A DNA stretch of 64,000 nt, taken from positions 186,001-250,000 of the forward strand of contig NZ_LQQA01000010.1 in NCBI RefSeq assembly GCF_002101965.1, written 5' to 3'. The notes below the pieces were generated by a model. The model did no database searches and was not told the DNA's origin. It was given only the letters and a program-made list of their open reading frames with translations. The translations under genes were made by a program, and so were the position numbers. Shown piece by piece: positions 35,273 through 42,652 of the stretch (its first letter is position 1; every line of letters starts with the position of its first letter). This DNA comes from Mycolicibacterium wolinskyi (GTDB lineage Bacteria > Actinomycetota > Actinomycetes > Mycobacteriales > Mycobacteriaceae).

Positions 35273-35296
35273 ATACATGTAGAGATTGAAATGTAT
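35273..35296. promoter_or_regulatory. Candidate NmtR operator
   Basis: ATACAT (35273-35278) and ATGTAT (35291-35296) form an inverted repeat with a 12-base centre, in the gap between ctpD and the ArsR-family gene. ArsR/SmtB repressors bind such AT-rich 12-2-12-like palindromes. This is the only AT-rich stretch in the divergent promoter. Confidence 0.6.
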
Positions 35297-35332
35297 CAAC
35301 GGCTACTTGCCCGCCATGCTTGAATGGATCAC

Positions 35333-35686
35333 ATGGGACACGGAGTCGAGGGGCGTGCTACGCCTGCGGCATCCCTCGATGCCGCATCGGCGGCCAAGGT
35401 CGCCGAGACCCTGCAGGCCCTCGCATCCCCCAATCGGTTGCTGATCCTCACGCGGCTGCGGGAATCACCCTGCACGGTGACCGAATTGTCGGCAGCGGTC
35501 GGCATGGAACAGCCGGCGGTATCCAATCAGCTGCGGCTATTGCGGGCTTTGGGACTGGTGTCGGGTGACCGATCCGGTCGCAACATCGTCTACCGGCTTT
35601 ACGACAATCACGTCGCACAACTTCTCGACGAGGCCATCTACCACATCGAACACTTGCGACTCGGGGCCCGCGACACCACCGCGTGA
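35333..35686 (+). CDS. nmtR: NmtR-like ArsR/SmtB metal-sensing repressor
   Basis: 117 residues. I chose ATG 35333 rather than 35324 because it gives the N-terminus Met-Gly-His-Gly, and NmtR uses Gly2 and His3 as metal ligands. The winged helix includes ALASPNRLLILTRLRESPC and VGMEQPAVSNQLRLLRALGLV. The alpha-5 ligands Asp, His, His and His are visible in YDNHVAQLLDEAIYHIEHLRLG. In M. tuberculosis NmtR senses Ni/Co and represses the neighbouring efflux ATPase gene. Here it should control ctpD and itself through the palindrome at 35273-35296. Confidence 0.9.
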   Translation: MGHGVEGRATPAASLDAASAAKVAETLQALASPNRLLILTRLRESPCTVTELSAAVGMEQPAVSNQLRLLRALGLVSGDRSGRNIVYRLYDNHVAQLLDEAIYHIEHLRLGARDTTA

Positions 35687-35906
35687 ATTCAGAAAGCGTT
35701 GCCGGCAAAGAGTTTCACACGCTGTTCACCGCTGCGCCATATCACTGCCGATGCAGGCGCGCCGACGCTCGCATGATCCCGGAATTCCTTTATTTTCGAG
35801 ATGACCCGAACTATTGTGAAGTCGTTATATGTTGATATCCGCCCGTGCCCGGGCGTTTGCTACTGGCCACCGCCGGTAAGACCGGGCGAGTAAGGAGTGA
35901 ACAACG

Positions 35907-36005
35907 ATGCGCATCGCAACCAAGGGAAACTGCACCTGTCGCTGCAATGCCTGCGACGGCGGCCACCACTGCGGAAACCCCCCGAACTGCAACGTCCGAC
36001 GCTGA
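35907..36005 (+). CDS. 32-aa Cys-rich, metallothionein-like peptide
   Basis: The peptide has Cys at positions 9, 11, 13, 16, 22 and 28, plus His20 and His21: CTCRC, NAC, GGHHC and PNC. Six Cys and two His in 32 residues is a metal-binding composition. A near-perfect TAAGGAG ribosome site lies 9-15 bases before ATG 35907, and a 13-bp perfect hairpin follows the stop. It lies downstream of nmtR and upstream of a ZIP gene, inside a metal-homeostasis cluster. It is not the known MymT sequence. Binding of Cu(I), Zn or Cd is an inference from composition. Only its size would have hidden it from routine annotation. Confidence 0.65.
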   Translation: MRIATKGNCTCRCNACDGGHHCGNPPNCNVRR

Positions 36006-36011
36006 CGCGTG

Positions 36012-36048
36012 GGTGACCTGCCGCCTGGACGTCCCGCGGCAGGTCACC
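36012..36048 (+). terminator. 13-bp perfect hairpin after the Cys-rich peptide gene
   Basis: GGTGACCTGCCGC (36012-36024) pairs exactly with 36036-36048 around an 11-base loop, starting 7 bases after the stop of the Cys-rich peptide. No strong T-run follows, but such stems are common terminators in mycobacteria. Confidence 0.65.
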
Positions 36049-36071
36049 ACCACAATTCAGTTCTGAACATC

Positions 36072-36105
36072 CGAGCCCATCGATCGCGGTGATCGATCGG
36101 GCTCG
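36072..36105 (+). terminator. Second hairpin before the ZIP gene
   Basis: CGAGCCC-ATCGATC pairs with GATCGAT-GGGCTCG with one bulged base, followed by TTT. It is in tandem with the hairpin at 36012 and may complete termination of the peptide transcript, or attenuate the ZIP gene that starts 17 bases later. Confidence 0.5.
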
Positions 36106-36122
36106 TTTGCGTTGCGGGCCGT

Positions 36123-36842
36123 ATGCTCCGAACTGTGCTCACCGCGCTGCTCTGGGGCTTGGTCGCCGCATCGTCGTTGGTCATCGGTGCAGTCGCCGGT
36201 GTAGTCCGCGACTGGAACCGCCGATTCGTCGGCCTGGTTCTGGGCTTCGGCGCCGGGGCGTTGATCTCCAGCATCTCGTTTGAGTTGGCGGAGGAAGGTT
36301 TTCGCGCCAGCGGCGCGCTCGCGGTCGCGGTCGGCCTCGCGGTCGGAGCGGTCGTCTTCTACGTCGCCGACACCGCCGTCGACCGGATGGGCGCGTCCAA
36401 CGGAACCCAAACCGCCGGTCTCCCACTGCTCCTCGGCGCACTTCTCGACGGCATACCCGAACAGGCCGTCCTCGGTATCGGTATCGCCGGCGGTGCGGGC
36501 GTGAGCCTTGCCCTGGTGGTCGCGATCTTCGTATCCAACCTGCCCGAGTCGATCGGATCGGCCAGTGACATGAAGTCCGCGGGCCACTCGGTTTCGCGAA
36601 TCGTCGGTGGCTGGACTGCGATCGCGGCGGTGTGTGCACTGGCCACCGTCGGCGGGTATCAGCTGCAGAAGGTGGCGGGAGGCGCGCTGCAGGGCGGCAT
36701 CAACGGATTCGCGGCCGGCGCGCTGCTGGTCATGCTGGTCGGCTCGATGATCCCGGAGGCGACGGAAAAGGCCCGCGAGAACGCCGGACTGGCGGCGGTG
36801 CTCGGATTTGCCGTGGCCGCCGGTCTTTCGCTGGCCGACTGA
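36123..36842 (+). CDS. ZIP family metal transporter
   Basis: 239 residues with about eight hydrophobic helices. The diagnostic metal-site helices are LLGALLDGIPEQAVLGIG (D-x-x-P-E) and FVSNLPESIGSA (N-x-P-E), which correspond to helices IV and V of ZIP proteins. The histidine of the classical HNxPE motif is absent (SNLPE, DGIPE), as in some ZupT/GufA-like members. It should move a divalent metal such as Zn, Fe, Co or Mn into the cytoplasm. It lies between the metal-efflux/peptide cluster and the Lgt-like operon, starting 24 bases before the latter. Confidence 0.8.
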   Translation: MLRTVLTALLWGLVAASSLVIGAVAGVVRDWNRRFVGLVLGFGAGALISSISFELAEEGFRASGALAVAVGLAVGAVVFYVADTAVDRMGASNGTQTAGLPLLLGALLDGIPEQAVLGIGIAGGAGVSLALVVAIFVSNLPESIGSASDMKSAGHSVSRIVGGWTAIAAVCALATVGGYQLQKVAGGALQGGINGFAAGALLVMLVGSMIPEATEKARENAGLAAVLGFAVAAGLSLAD

Positions 36843-36866
36843 CCGGCCGGGCGCTAAGTTCGGCAA

Positions 36867-37652
36867 ATGGAACCCGTGTGGCAGGTCGGTCCGGTGACCG
36901 TCCCGGTGCACGGACTGTTCGTCGCGCTCGGGGTTTTCGCGGCGATGCTGGTGTTCATCGCCGAGTCGCGCAGGCGCGGCGCGGTCAACGAGCAATCGGT
37001 CGTGGCCGTCGCCGGTGCGCTCGTGGGCGGTGCGATCGGGATGCGGCTGTCGGGCTGGGCCCAGCACCTGGATTTCAGCGCCAATCCAAGCCTCGCGCAG
37101 GCCTGGCAGTTCGGCTCGCGCAGCATTCTCGGCGGCCTGCTCGGCGCCTACCTCGGGGTGCTCGTCGCCAAGCGGCTCGGCGGCTACCGCGGTAAGACCG
37201 GTGACCTGTTCGCGCCCGCGGTCGCACTGGGCATGGCGATCGGCAGAATCGGTTGCCATCTCACCGAAGCGCCCGGCCGGCCCACCACGCTGCCGTGGGG
37301 CATCCACGCCCCGGCCACCACGCCGGAATGCCCGGGATGTGTTGCCGGGCAGGCCATGCATCCCTCGTTTCTCTACGAAATCGCCTTCCAGCTCACTGCT
37401 TTCGCCATCCTGCTGTGGTTGCGCAACCGCATCGGCCATCCCGGCGAGCTCTTCGTCATCTATATCGCCGGCTACGCGGCATTCCGCTTCCTCGTCGAGT
37501 TCGTCCGCGCCAACGACACCGTGTGGCTGGATCTGACGCGCCCGCAATGGTTTCTGCTGCCGTCTTTGCTGATCATCGGTATTCGCCTGTGGTACGGCCA
37601 CCGGCACGGTTACTATCGCCCAGCAGCCCGCAACCAGGAAGTGCCGGTATGA
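36867..37652 (+). CDS. Prolipoprotein diacylglyceryl transferase (Lgt) paralogue, atypical
   Basis: 261 residues, seven-helix Lgt fold: VPVHGLFVALGVFAAMLVF, GAIGMRLSGWAQH, ILGGLLGAYLGVL, GRIGCHLTEAPGRPTTLPWG, HPSFLYEIAFQL and YAAFRFLVEFVRANDT. Standard Lgt joins diacylglycerol to the lipobox Cys of lipoproteins. Here the HGG motif is LGG and the essential Asn of GRxGN is Cys, so two key Lgt residues are missing although the Arg residues remain. M. smegmatis is known to have a second Lgt homologue. It is 4-base coupled to the next gene. A different acceptor or reaction is plausible. Confidence 0.8.
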   Translation: MEPVWQVGPVTVPVHGLFVALGVFAAMLVFIAESRRRGAVNEQSVVAVAGALVGGAIGMRLSGWAQHLDFSANPSLAQAWQFGSRSILGGLLGAYLGVLVAKRLGGYRGKTGDLFAPAVALGMAIGRIGCHLTEAPGRPTTLPWGIHAPATTPECPGCVAGQAMHPSFLYEIAFQLTAFAILLWLRNRIGHPGELFVIYIAGYAAFRFLVEFVRANDTVWLDLTRPQWFLLPSLLIIGIRLWYGHRHGYYRPAARNQEVPV

Positions 37653-38155
37653 CGACACCACCGCCAGGGACGCCGCCCGGCGACAATCCGGGCGACTCCC
37701 CGCAAGACGTTCCGCCGCAGGACATTCCGCCCGCATACCAATACAGCACTCCGCCGCCGAACTACCAGCCACCGCCCCCGAGCTACCCCCCGAACTACCC
37801 GCCACCGCCACCGGGTTATCCCTACGGGGCGCCGCCGCCACCTCAGTCCCGCATCTCGATCGGCATGGTGTTCATCGGCCCGATCCTCTACGCCACGATC
37901 AACCTGATACTGGGCTTCATGGCGTTTCTCGCCGCGGGCTCCTACGACAGCCAGGGCGGCAACCCGAACATCGTGTTGGCAGCCGCGGCAGTGGTGTTGG
38001 CGGTCATCGCGTTCGGCGGGGGCATCGTCCTGCTGCGTCAGAGCAGCCGGTACGCCAAAGGGCTCGGCATCGGCCTGATGATCGGCTGGGCCCTGGTCTC
38101 ACTGTTCACCGCCGGATTCTGCACTGGCGTCAACCCCCAGCTGTACACGATATGA
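37649..38155 (+). CDS. Proline-rich membrane protein
   Basis: 168 residues from ATG 37649, which overlaps the Lgt-like stop (ATGA). Residues 1-65 are proline-rich with PPPNYQPPPPSYPPNYPPPP and similar, a cytoplasmic-type tail common in actinobacterial membrane proteins. Three hydrophobic helices follow: ISIGMVFIGPILYATINLIL, IVLAAAAVVLAVIAFGGGIV and GIGLMIGWALVSLFTAGFC. It is of unknown function. It is coupled at both ends to enzymes, so it may scaffold or regulate a membrane pathway. Confidence 0.75.
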   Translation: MTTPPPGTPPGDNPGDSPQDVPPQDIPPAYQYSTPPPNYQPPPPSYPPNYPPPPPGYPYGAPPPPQSRISIGMVFIGPILYATINLILGFMAFLAAGSYDSQGGNPNIVLAAAAVVLAVIAFGGGIVLLRQSSRYAKGLGIGLMIGWALVSLFTAGFCTGVNPQLYTI

Positions 38156-39717
38156 CCGCCGGGATGGGATTGCGCGGCGACCGGCTGCACCGCTACGTCA
38201 CCGCGTTCTGCCCACGCTGCCACGACGAGGCACCCGAACGGCCCCTGGCCGACGTCGCGCGGTTGAGCGGCATGCTGATCGAGCGCGACGGACACATCTG
38301 GCTCGAACGCGGCTGCCCCGCCCATGGTTTGGTCCGCACACTCTACGACGAGGACCCCGAGATCCTGTCGTATCTCGAGGAATGGACCGCACCCACCAAG
38401 GCCCACACGCCCGATGTCGCGGGCAACTTCGACCCCATCCCGTCGGCATATCTGCGCGGGCTCCCCGAGATGCAGACCCAGCACACCTGCATCCTCCTGG
38501 AAGACATCGCCGAGACGTGTAATCTGCGCTGTCCAACGTGTTTCACCGACAGCTCGCCCGATCTGCGCGATGTCGTGCCGGTCGCCGACATCCTGGCCAA
38601 TGTCGACCAGCGGCTGGCCCGCGAGAACGGCCGCCTCGACGTGCTGATGCTCAGTGGCGGTGAACCCACTCTGCACCCGGCGCTCCCCGACCTGCTCGCC
38701 GCACTGGTGACGCGGCCGATCACGCGAATCCTCGTCAACAGCAACGGTGTCCGCATCGCCACCGATGACGCGCTGCTCGACCTGCTGACCACACACCGCG
38801 AACGTGTCGAGGTCTATCTGCAGTACGACGGGCTGTCCGCCGAGGCTCACCGCCACCATCGCGGCGGTGACTTGAGAAGATTGAAAAGCCAAGCATTACA
38901 AAGGCTTTCCGAACGCGAGATCTTCACCACGTTGGTCATGACGACGGCGTTGGGCGTCAACGACGACGAGATCGGCGCGATGGTCCAGCTCGCACTCGAC
39001 ACCCCCTATGTCGGCGGGCTGACGATCCAGCCGCAGTTCGGCTCAGGTCGTTCGGGACGCATCGACCCGCTCGAGCGGCTGACCCACACCGGGGTGCTCA
39101 AACGGCTCGGGCCACAGACCGACGGTGCGGTCACCTGGCGCGATCTCACCGCACTGCCCTGCTCACACCCGCACTGCTGTTCGGTCGGATATCTCGTGCG
39201 CGACGACGGCGGGCAGTGGCGCTCGTTGGTGTCGTTGATCGGCACCGAGAGCCTCAAGGACAAGCTGGGATTGGTGGCGAACCGGATCGCCGACACCGAG
39301 ATTCCGCGCCAACTACGCCTGGCCGTGCAGGAGTCCCTGCTGGGCCTGTTGTCGGAACAGTCGTCGTTGTCGCATCCGCAGATCGGCGACGTCTGGCGCA
39401 ACATCTGCGAGAACTGCGATCTCGGCATGTCGACGCTGCTGACGCTGGCGTCCTCGGCGCTGCCGGGCCGCCATCGCAAGATTCGCAAGCTGCTCGGCGA
39501 GCGGGTCGTGCGGCTGACCGTCAAACCCTTCATGGACATGTCGACGATGATCGAGGAACGCCTGGTGCAGTGCTGCGTACACGTCGGCACGCGCTCGTCT
39601 CAAGATCAGTGCGCGCCGTTCTGCGCGGTCCAGGCCTGGCCCGCACTCGGGCGCCAGCGGCTGTCGCTGAGCGCAGGCACCGAATTACCGCTATTACCGC
39701 TCATCGAGATTCCATGA
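38152..39717 (+). CDS. Cys-rich radical SAM enzyme, COG1964/Tes-like
   Basis: 521 residues. Radical SAM cluster motif C-x3-C-x2-C is Cys123/127/130 in ETCNLRCPTCF, with the SAM-binding GGEP at ~169. An N-terminal knuckle (FCPRCHDE, Cys20/23, and RGCPAHG, Cys55) resembles the rubredoxin-like start of MJ0619/Tes-type enzymes. Further Cys groups at the C-terminus (PCSHPHCCSVG, ICENCDLG, QCCVHVG and QCAPFCAVQ) suggest one or more auxiliary Fe-S clusters. Tes enzymes join lipid tails to make membrane-spanning lipids. That chemistry is a hypothesis here. ATGA overlaps link it to the genes on both sides. Confidence 0.75.
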   Translation: MTAGMGLRGDRLHRYVTAFCPRCHDEAPERPLADVARLSGMLIERDGHIWLERGCPAHGLVRTLYDEDPEILSYLEEWTAPTKAHTPDVAGNFDPIPSAYLRGLPEMQTQHTCILLEDIAETCNLRCPTCFTDSSPDLRDVVPVADILANVDQRLARENGRLDVLMLSGGEPTLHPALPDLLAALVTRPITRILVNSNGVRIATDDALLDLLTTHRERVEVYLQYDGLSAEAHRHHRGGDLRRLKSQALQRLSEREIFTTLVMTTALGVNDDEIGAMVQLALDTPYVGGLTIQPQFGSGRSGRIDPLERLTHTGVLKRLGPQTDGAVTWRDLTALPCSHPHCCSVGYLVRDDGGQWRSLVSLIGTESLKDKLGLVANRIADTEIPRQLRLAVQESLLGLLSEQSSLSHPQIGDVWRNICENCDLGMSTLLTLASSALPGRHRKIRKLLGERVVRLTVKPFMDMSTMIEERLVQCCVHVGTRSSQDQCAPFCAVQAWPALGRQRLSLSAGTELPLLPLIEIP

Positions 39718-39986
39718 GCCAACAGACCGGCGAGCCCTACGATCCGCTACGGCTGTGTGTGTACGCCACGGTCGCGCTGCTGGCGTGGTTGTTGGGCCCG
39801 TGGGCGGTCGCGGCGTTCGCCGTGCTGGGGCTGGCCGGCTACATCCGCGCCCGTCGGGCCGGCCTCCTGCACAGCAAATGCGTGTTGCGCGATACCCGGC
39901 TCGTGATCGGGTACCTGGGAATCATCGCGGCGATTGCAATCGCTGGGATCGTCGTCAGCTACCTGCCTCAACAACCTGCTCCGTGA
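39714..39986 (+). CDS. Small two-helix membrane protein
   Basis: 90 residues from ATG 39714, overlapping the radical SAM stop (ATGA). Hydrophobic segments LRLCVYATVALLAWLLGPWAV/AAFAVLGLAGYI form a hairpin, then RARRAGLLHSKCVLRDTRL, then YLGIIAAIAIAGIVVSYL. It is the last gene of the four-gene coupled set. The function is unknown. Its strict coupling suggests it works with the radical SAM enzyme at the membrane. Confidence 0.7.
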   Translation: MSQQTGEPYDPLRLCVYATVALLAWLLGPWAVAAFAVLGLAGYIRARRAGLLHSKCVLRDTRLVIGYLGIIAAIAIAGIVVSYLPQQPAP

Positions 39987-40125
39987 CGTTTTCGCCGGGC
40001 GGCGTCACCACAATCTGCCCACACCTGTTTCACAGACTCCTCTAATACTGCTAACTTCGCTAATGAAGTGGGCAACCCCACTGTCGGGGGCCTGCCGTCT
40101 ATCGGATTACTCAGGAGTGAATGCC

Positions 40126-41130
40126 TTGAAGATCGCGAATGCCAGAACCGCCCTGGCCGCGGCCGCAATCGCCGCAGCCGGAATCCTCGCCAGCGCGCCC
40201 GTCGCGCTCGGTGACGCCAGCGCCGTCACCACCGCCACGCTGGGCAGCCAGGCGAAGTTGGACAACGGAAACGTGATCCAGGGCTGGACGGTCACCGACC
40301 TCAAGCCCAGCACCGACGCCATTCCTTACGACGTGCGCGGCACCCTGTGGGAAGTCACCGCTACCGACGAGGCCATCCAGGGTTCGGTGACCCCGATCGT
40401 CTCCAACTTCAACCTCCGCGGGGCCGGCGGCGAGAACTACCGCGCGCTGTTCCAGGTCGCCACCCCGCAGGGCGTCAACCCGGCCACGATCCCGCAGGGC
40501 CAGAAGACCAGCGGCAAGATCTACTTCGACGTGACCGGCGCCCAGCCCACCTCCGTCGTCTACAACGCCGGTGGCCGCGATCTGCTCGCGTGGGACAAGC
40601 CGGCCGCACCGGCACCCGCACCCGCCCAGAGCGGCAGCCGGCCGGCGACCTCGGCCGCCACCCCGGCCACCGCCGCTCCCGCCGCGGCCGCCGAAGCCGA
40701 AGGCACCGAAGCCACCCCGGCCCCTGCCGCAGCCGAGGCCACCCCCGTTCCGGCCGGCACCGAGGCCGTCCCGGCCGGCGCGGGCACCCGTGCGACGGAC
40801 CTGCCTGCCGCCACCGCCGCAACCCCGGTCGGCACCGAGACCGCTCCCGCCCCGGCGGGCGCCGAGGCCACACCGGCCCCGGTCGCGCACGGCACCCCCG
40901 TCGCCGAAGGTGCACCGGCGCCCGCAGCCGTGCCCGCGGGTGCGGGCAACGCCGCGACCGCTGTTCCGCCCGCTGAGGTCGCACCGGTTCCGGCAGGCAC
41001 CGAGACCGTCCCGGCCGCTCCGGCCGACCCGGCGCTCGTGCCCGCCGGCGTGCAGCCGACGACCACGGTTGTCCCGGTTCCGCCTGCGCCCGGCACCGCC
41101 CCGGCCAGCAATCACGGCCCGGCGGCATAA
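40126..41130 (+). CDS. MPT63-like secreted protein (DUF1942) with Ala/Pro-rich tail
   Basis: 334 residues from TTG 40126, favoured by AGGAG 8 bases upstream; GTG 40117 is in frame. A Sec signal (ALAAAAIAAAGILASAPVALG) precedes a DUF1942 beta-sandwich: NGNVIQGWTVTDLKPST, GSVTPIVSNFNLR, YRALFQVATPQ and QKTSGKIYFDVTG align with M. tuberculosis MPT63. After ~160 residues it continues into a ~170-residue low-complexity region of Ala, Pro, Thr, Glu, Gly (repeats like AGTEAVPAGAGT and AGAEATPAP) that MPT63 lacks. MPT63 is a secreted immunogenic protein of unknown function. A strong terminator follows. Confidence 0.85.
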   Translation: MKIANARTALAAAAIAAAGILASAPVALGDASAVTTATLGSQAKLDNGNVIQGWTVTDLKPSTDAIPYDVRGTLWEVTATDEAIQGSVTPIVSNFNLRGAGGENYRALFQVATPQGVNPATIPQGQKTSGKIYFDVTGAQPTSVVYNAGGRDLLAWDKPAAPAPAPAQSGSRPATSAATPATAAPAAAAEAEGTEATPAPAAAEATPVPAGTEAVPAGAGTRATDLPAATAATPVGTETAPAPAGAEATPAPVAHGTPVAEGAPAPAAVPAGAGNAATAVPPAEVAPVPAGTETVPAAPADPALVPAGVQPTTTVVPVPPAPGTAPASNHGPAA

Positions 41131-41146
41131 CCCAGAGCAGTACGGC

Positions 41147-41187
41147 AACGGCCGGAGGTGGGAAACCACCTCCGGCCGTTCGCTTTT
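41147..41187 (+). terminator. Rho-independent terminator
   Basis: A 15-bp perfect stem (41147-41161 with 41166-41180, AACGGCCGG on the outer side), 4-base loop, followed by CGCTTTT. It is 17 bases after the stop of the MPT63-like gene and is one of the clearest terminators in the window. Confidence 0.9.
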
Positions 41188-41296
41188 CCGGCGTCTGGTC
41201 TTCTCATGAATTCGTGACCCGTCGTTGGTGGACACCGCCGCGGGCCGATGTCAGGCTGACCGTGCGGGGTGGTCAGTCAGCCAGGGAGGGACTGAA

Positions 41297-42652
41297 GTGC
41301 ACCATCTCCGCAAGCACGCCGTCGTCTGCGGCGCAAGCATGGCCGGATTACTCGCGGCTCGAGTGTTGGCCGACTTCTACGAATCCGTCACGGTTGTCGA
41401 GCGTGATATCTTGCCGGACAATGCGATCCAGCGTCGCGGTGTTGCCCACGGCCGACATCTGCAGATGATGCTGAGCGGCGGGTCGTCGCGTCTGGCACAC
41501 CTGTTTCCCGGCTTGTTCGACGAACTCACCGCCGCCGGTGCGCATGTCATGGACGGCATCGACGATCCGTCACTGTTCTATCTGCGGGTCGGTGAGCACG
41601 TGGCCTGCCGATCCGGGCGCTTCACCCGATCCGACGACGTGGTGATCGTTCTGGCCAGCCGACCCTTGTTGGAGACACACGTCAGGCGGCGCGTTTCGGC
41701 GTTCGGCAACGTCACGATCATGGACGGTCACGACGTGATCGAGCCGGTCCTGGATTCGTCCGGTCGGATCAGCGCTGCCCGGGTGGCCGACCGTGAGACG
41801 GGTGCGGAACGGATGCTGGAGGCCGATCTCGTGGTCGACGCGACCGGCCGCGCCGGCCGCACGCCCGCATTTCTCGAAGCGCGGGGTTACGAGCGTCCAC
41901 GCGAGCGGAAGTACCCGGTCGGTCTCAGCTACTCGAGCCAGTTCTTCCGGTTGCCGTCCGGCGCGCTCACCGAGAAGGTCGCCGCGGTCAACGATCTCGT
42001 CGAAAAACGCCGCGGCGCCGGCGTGTTGGCGTACGAGGACGGCACGGCAATCCTCACCCTGATCGGGGTCGCGGGGCACAAATTGCCCACGGACCTACCG
42101 GGTGTGCTCGACGCCGCCACCGAACTACTGCCGCCGCAGTTCAGTTCGGCGCTGCGCGCCGCGCAACCGCTCGGCGCAGTGACCGCTCAGCACTACCCCG
42201 TGAGCGTGTGGCGCCGCTACGACAAGCTCAACCGGTTACCGCAAGGTCTCCTCGTGATCGGCGATGCCGTATGCAGTTTCAACCCGGTATACGGCCAGGG
42301 CATGACGTCGGCCGCGTTGCAGGCCATGGCGCTGCGGCAATGCTTGTCCTCGGCCGATACCACCGACCTCGCCACGCGTTACTTCCGCACGGCCGCCAAG
42401 AAACTCGCGCCGATCTGGTGGTCGAACCGGTTCACCGATTTCAACTTCACGCCGACCGATGACTGGCGGACGAAACCCAGGCGGCTACTCAATCGTGGCA
42501 TGGACAGAGTGTGGGCAGCGCTGGCCACCGACATCGTGCTCGCCGAAACATTCATCCGCACACTGCAATTGGTCGACCCGCCGACTGCCATGTTGCAACC
42601 GGCCATGCTGCGGCGCCTGCTCGCGGGCGGGCGCGTCAGCCCGGTGCGATAG
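41297..42652 (+). CDS. FAD-dependent monooxygenase/oxidoreductase
   Basis: 451 residues from GTG 41297, with AGGGAGGGA upstream. N-terminal dinucleotide fold VVCGASMAGLLAARVLADFYESVTVVERD (a variant of GxGxxG), then the DG-like VVDATGRAGRTPAF, and the FAD-ribityl GD motif in GLLVIGDAVCSFNPVYGQGMTSAA. This is the layout of class A flavin monooxygenases and geranylgeranyl-reductase-like proteins. The substrate is unknown. The last 17 bases overlap the convergent ppx gene. Confidence 0.85.
   Translation: MHHLRKHAVVCGASMAGLLAARVLADFYESVTVVERDILPDNAIQRRGVAHGRHLQMMLSGGSSRLAHLFPGLFDELTAAGAHVMDGIDDPSLFYLRVGEHVACRSGRFTRSDDVVIVLASRPLLETHVRRRVSAFGNVTIMDGHDVIEPVLDSSGRISAARVADRETGAERMLEADLVVDATGRAGRTPAFLEARGYERPRERKYPVGLSYSSQFFRLPSGALTEKVAAVNDLVEKRRGAGVLAYEDGTAILTLIGVAGHKLPTDLPGVLDAATELLPPQFSSALRAAQPLGAVTAQHYPVSVWRRYDKLNRLPQGLLVIGDAVCSFNPVYGQGMTSAALQAMALRQCLSSADTTDLATRYFRTAAKKLAPIWWSNRFTDFNFTPTDDWRTKPRRLLNRGMDRVWAALATDIVLAETFIRTLQLVDPPTAMLQPAMLRRLLAGGRVSPVR

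Noticed and set aside
35687..35906. Promoter for the Cys-rich peptide with a clear -35/-10
   Set aside because: TTGTGA at 35814 and nearby AT-rich steps are suggestive but no correctly spaced pair is convincing, so I left it out of the feature list.
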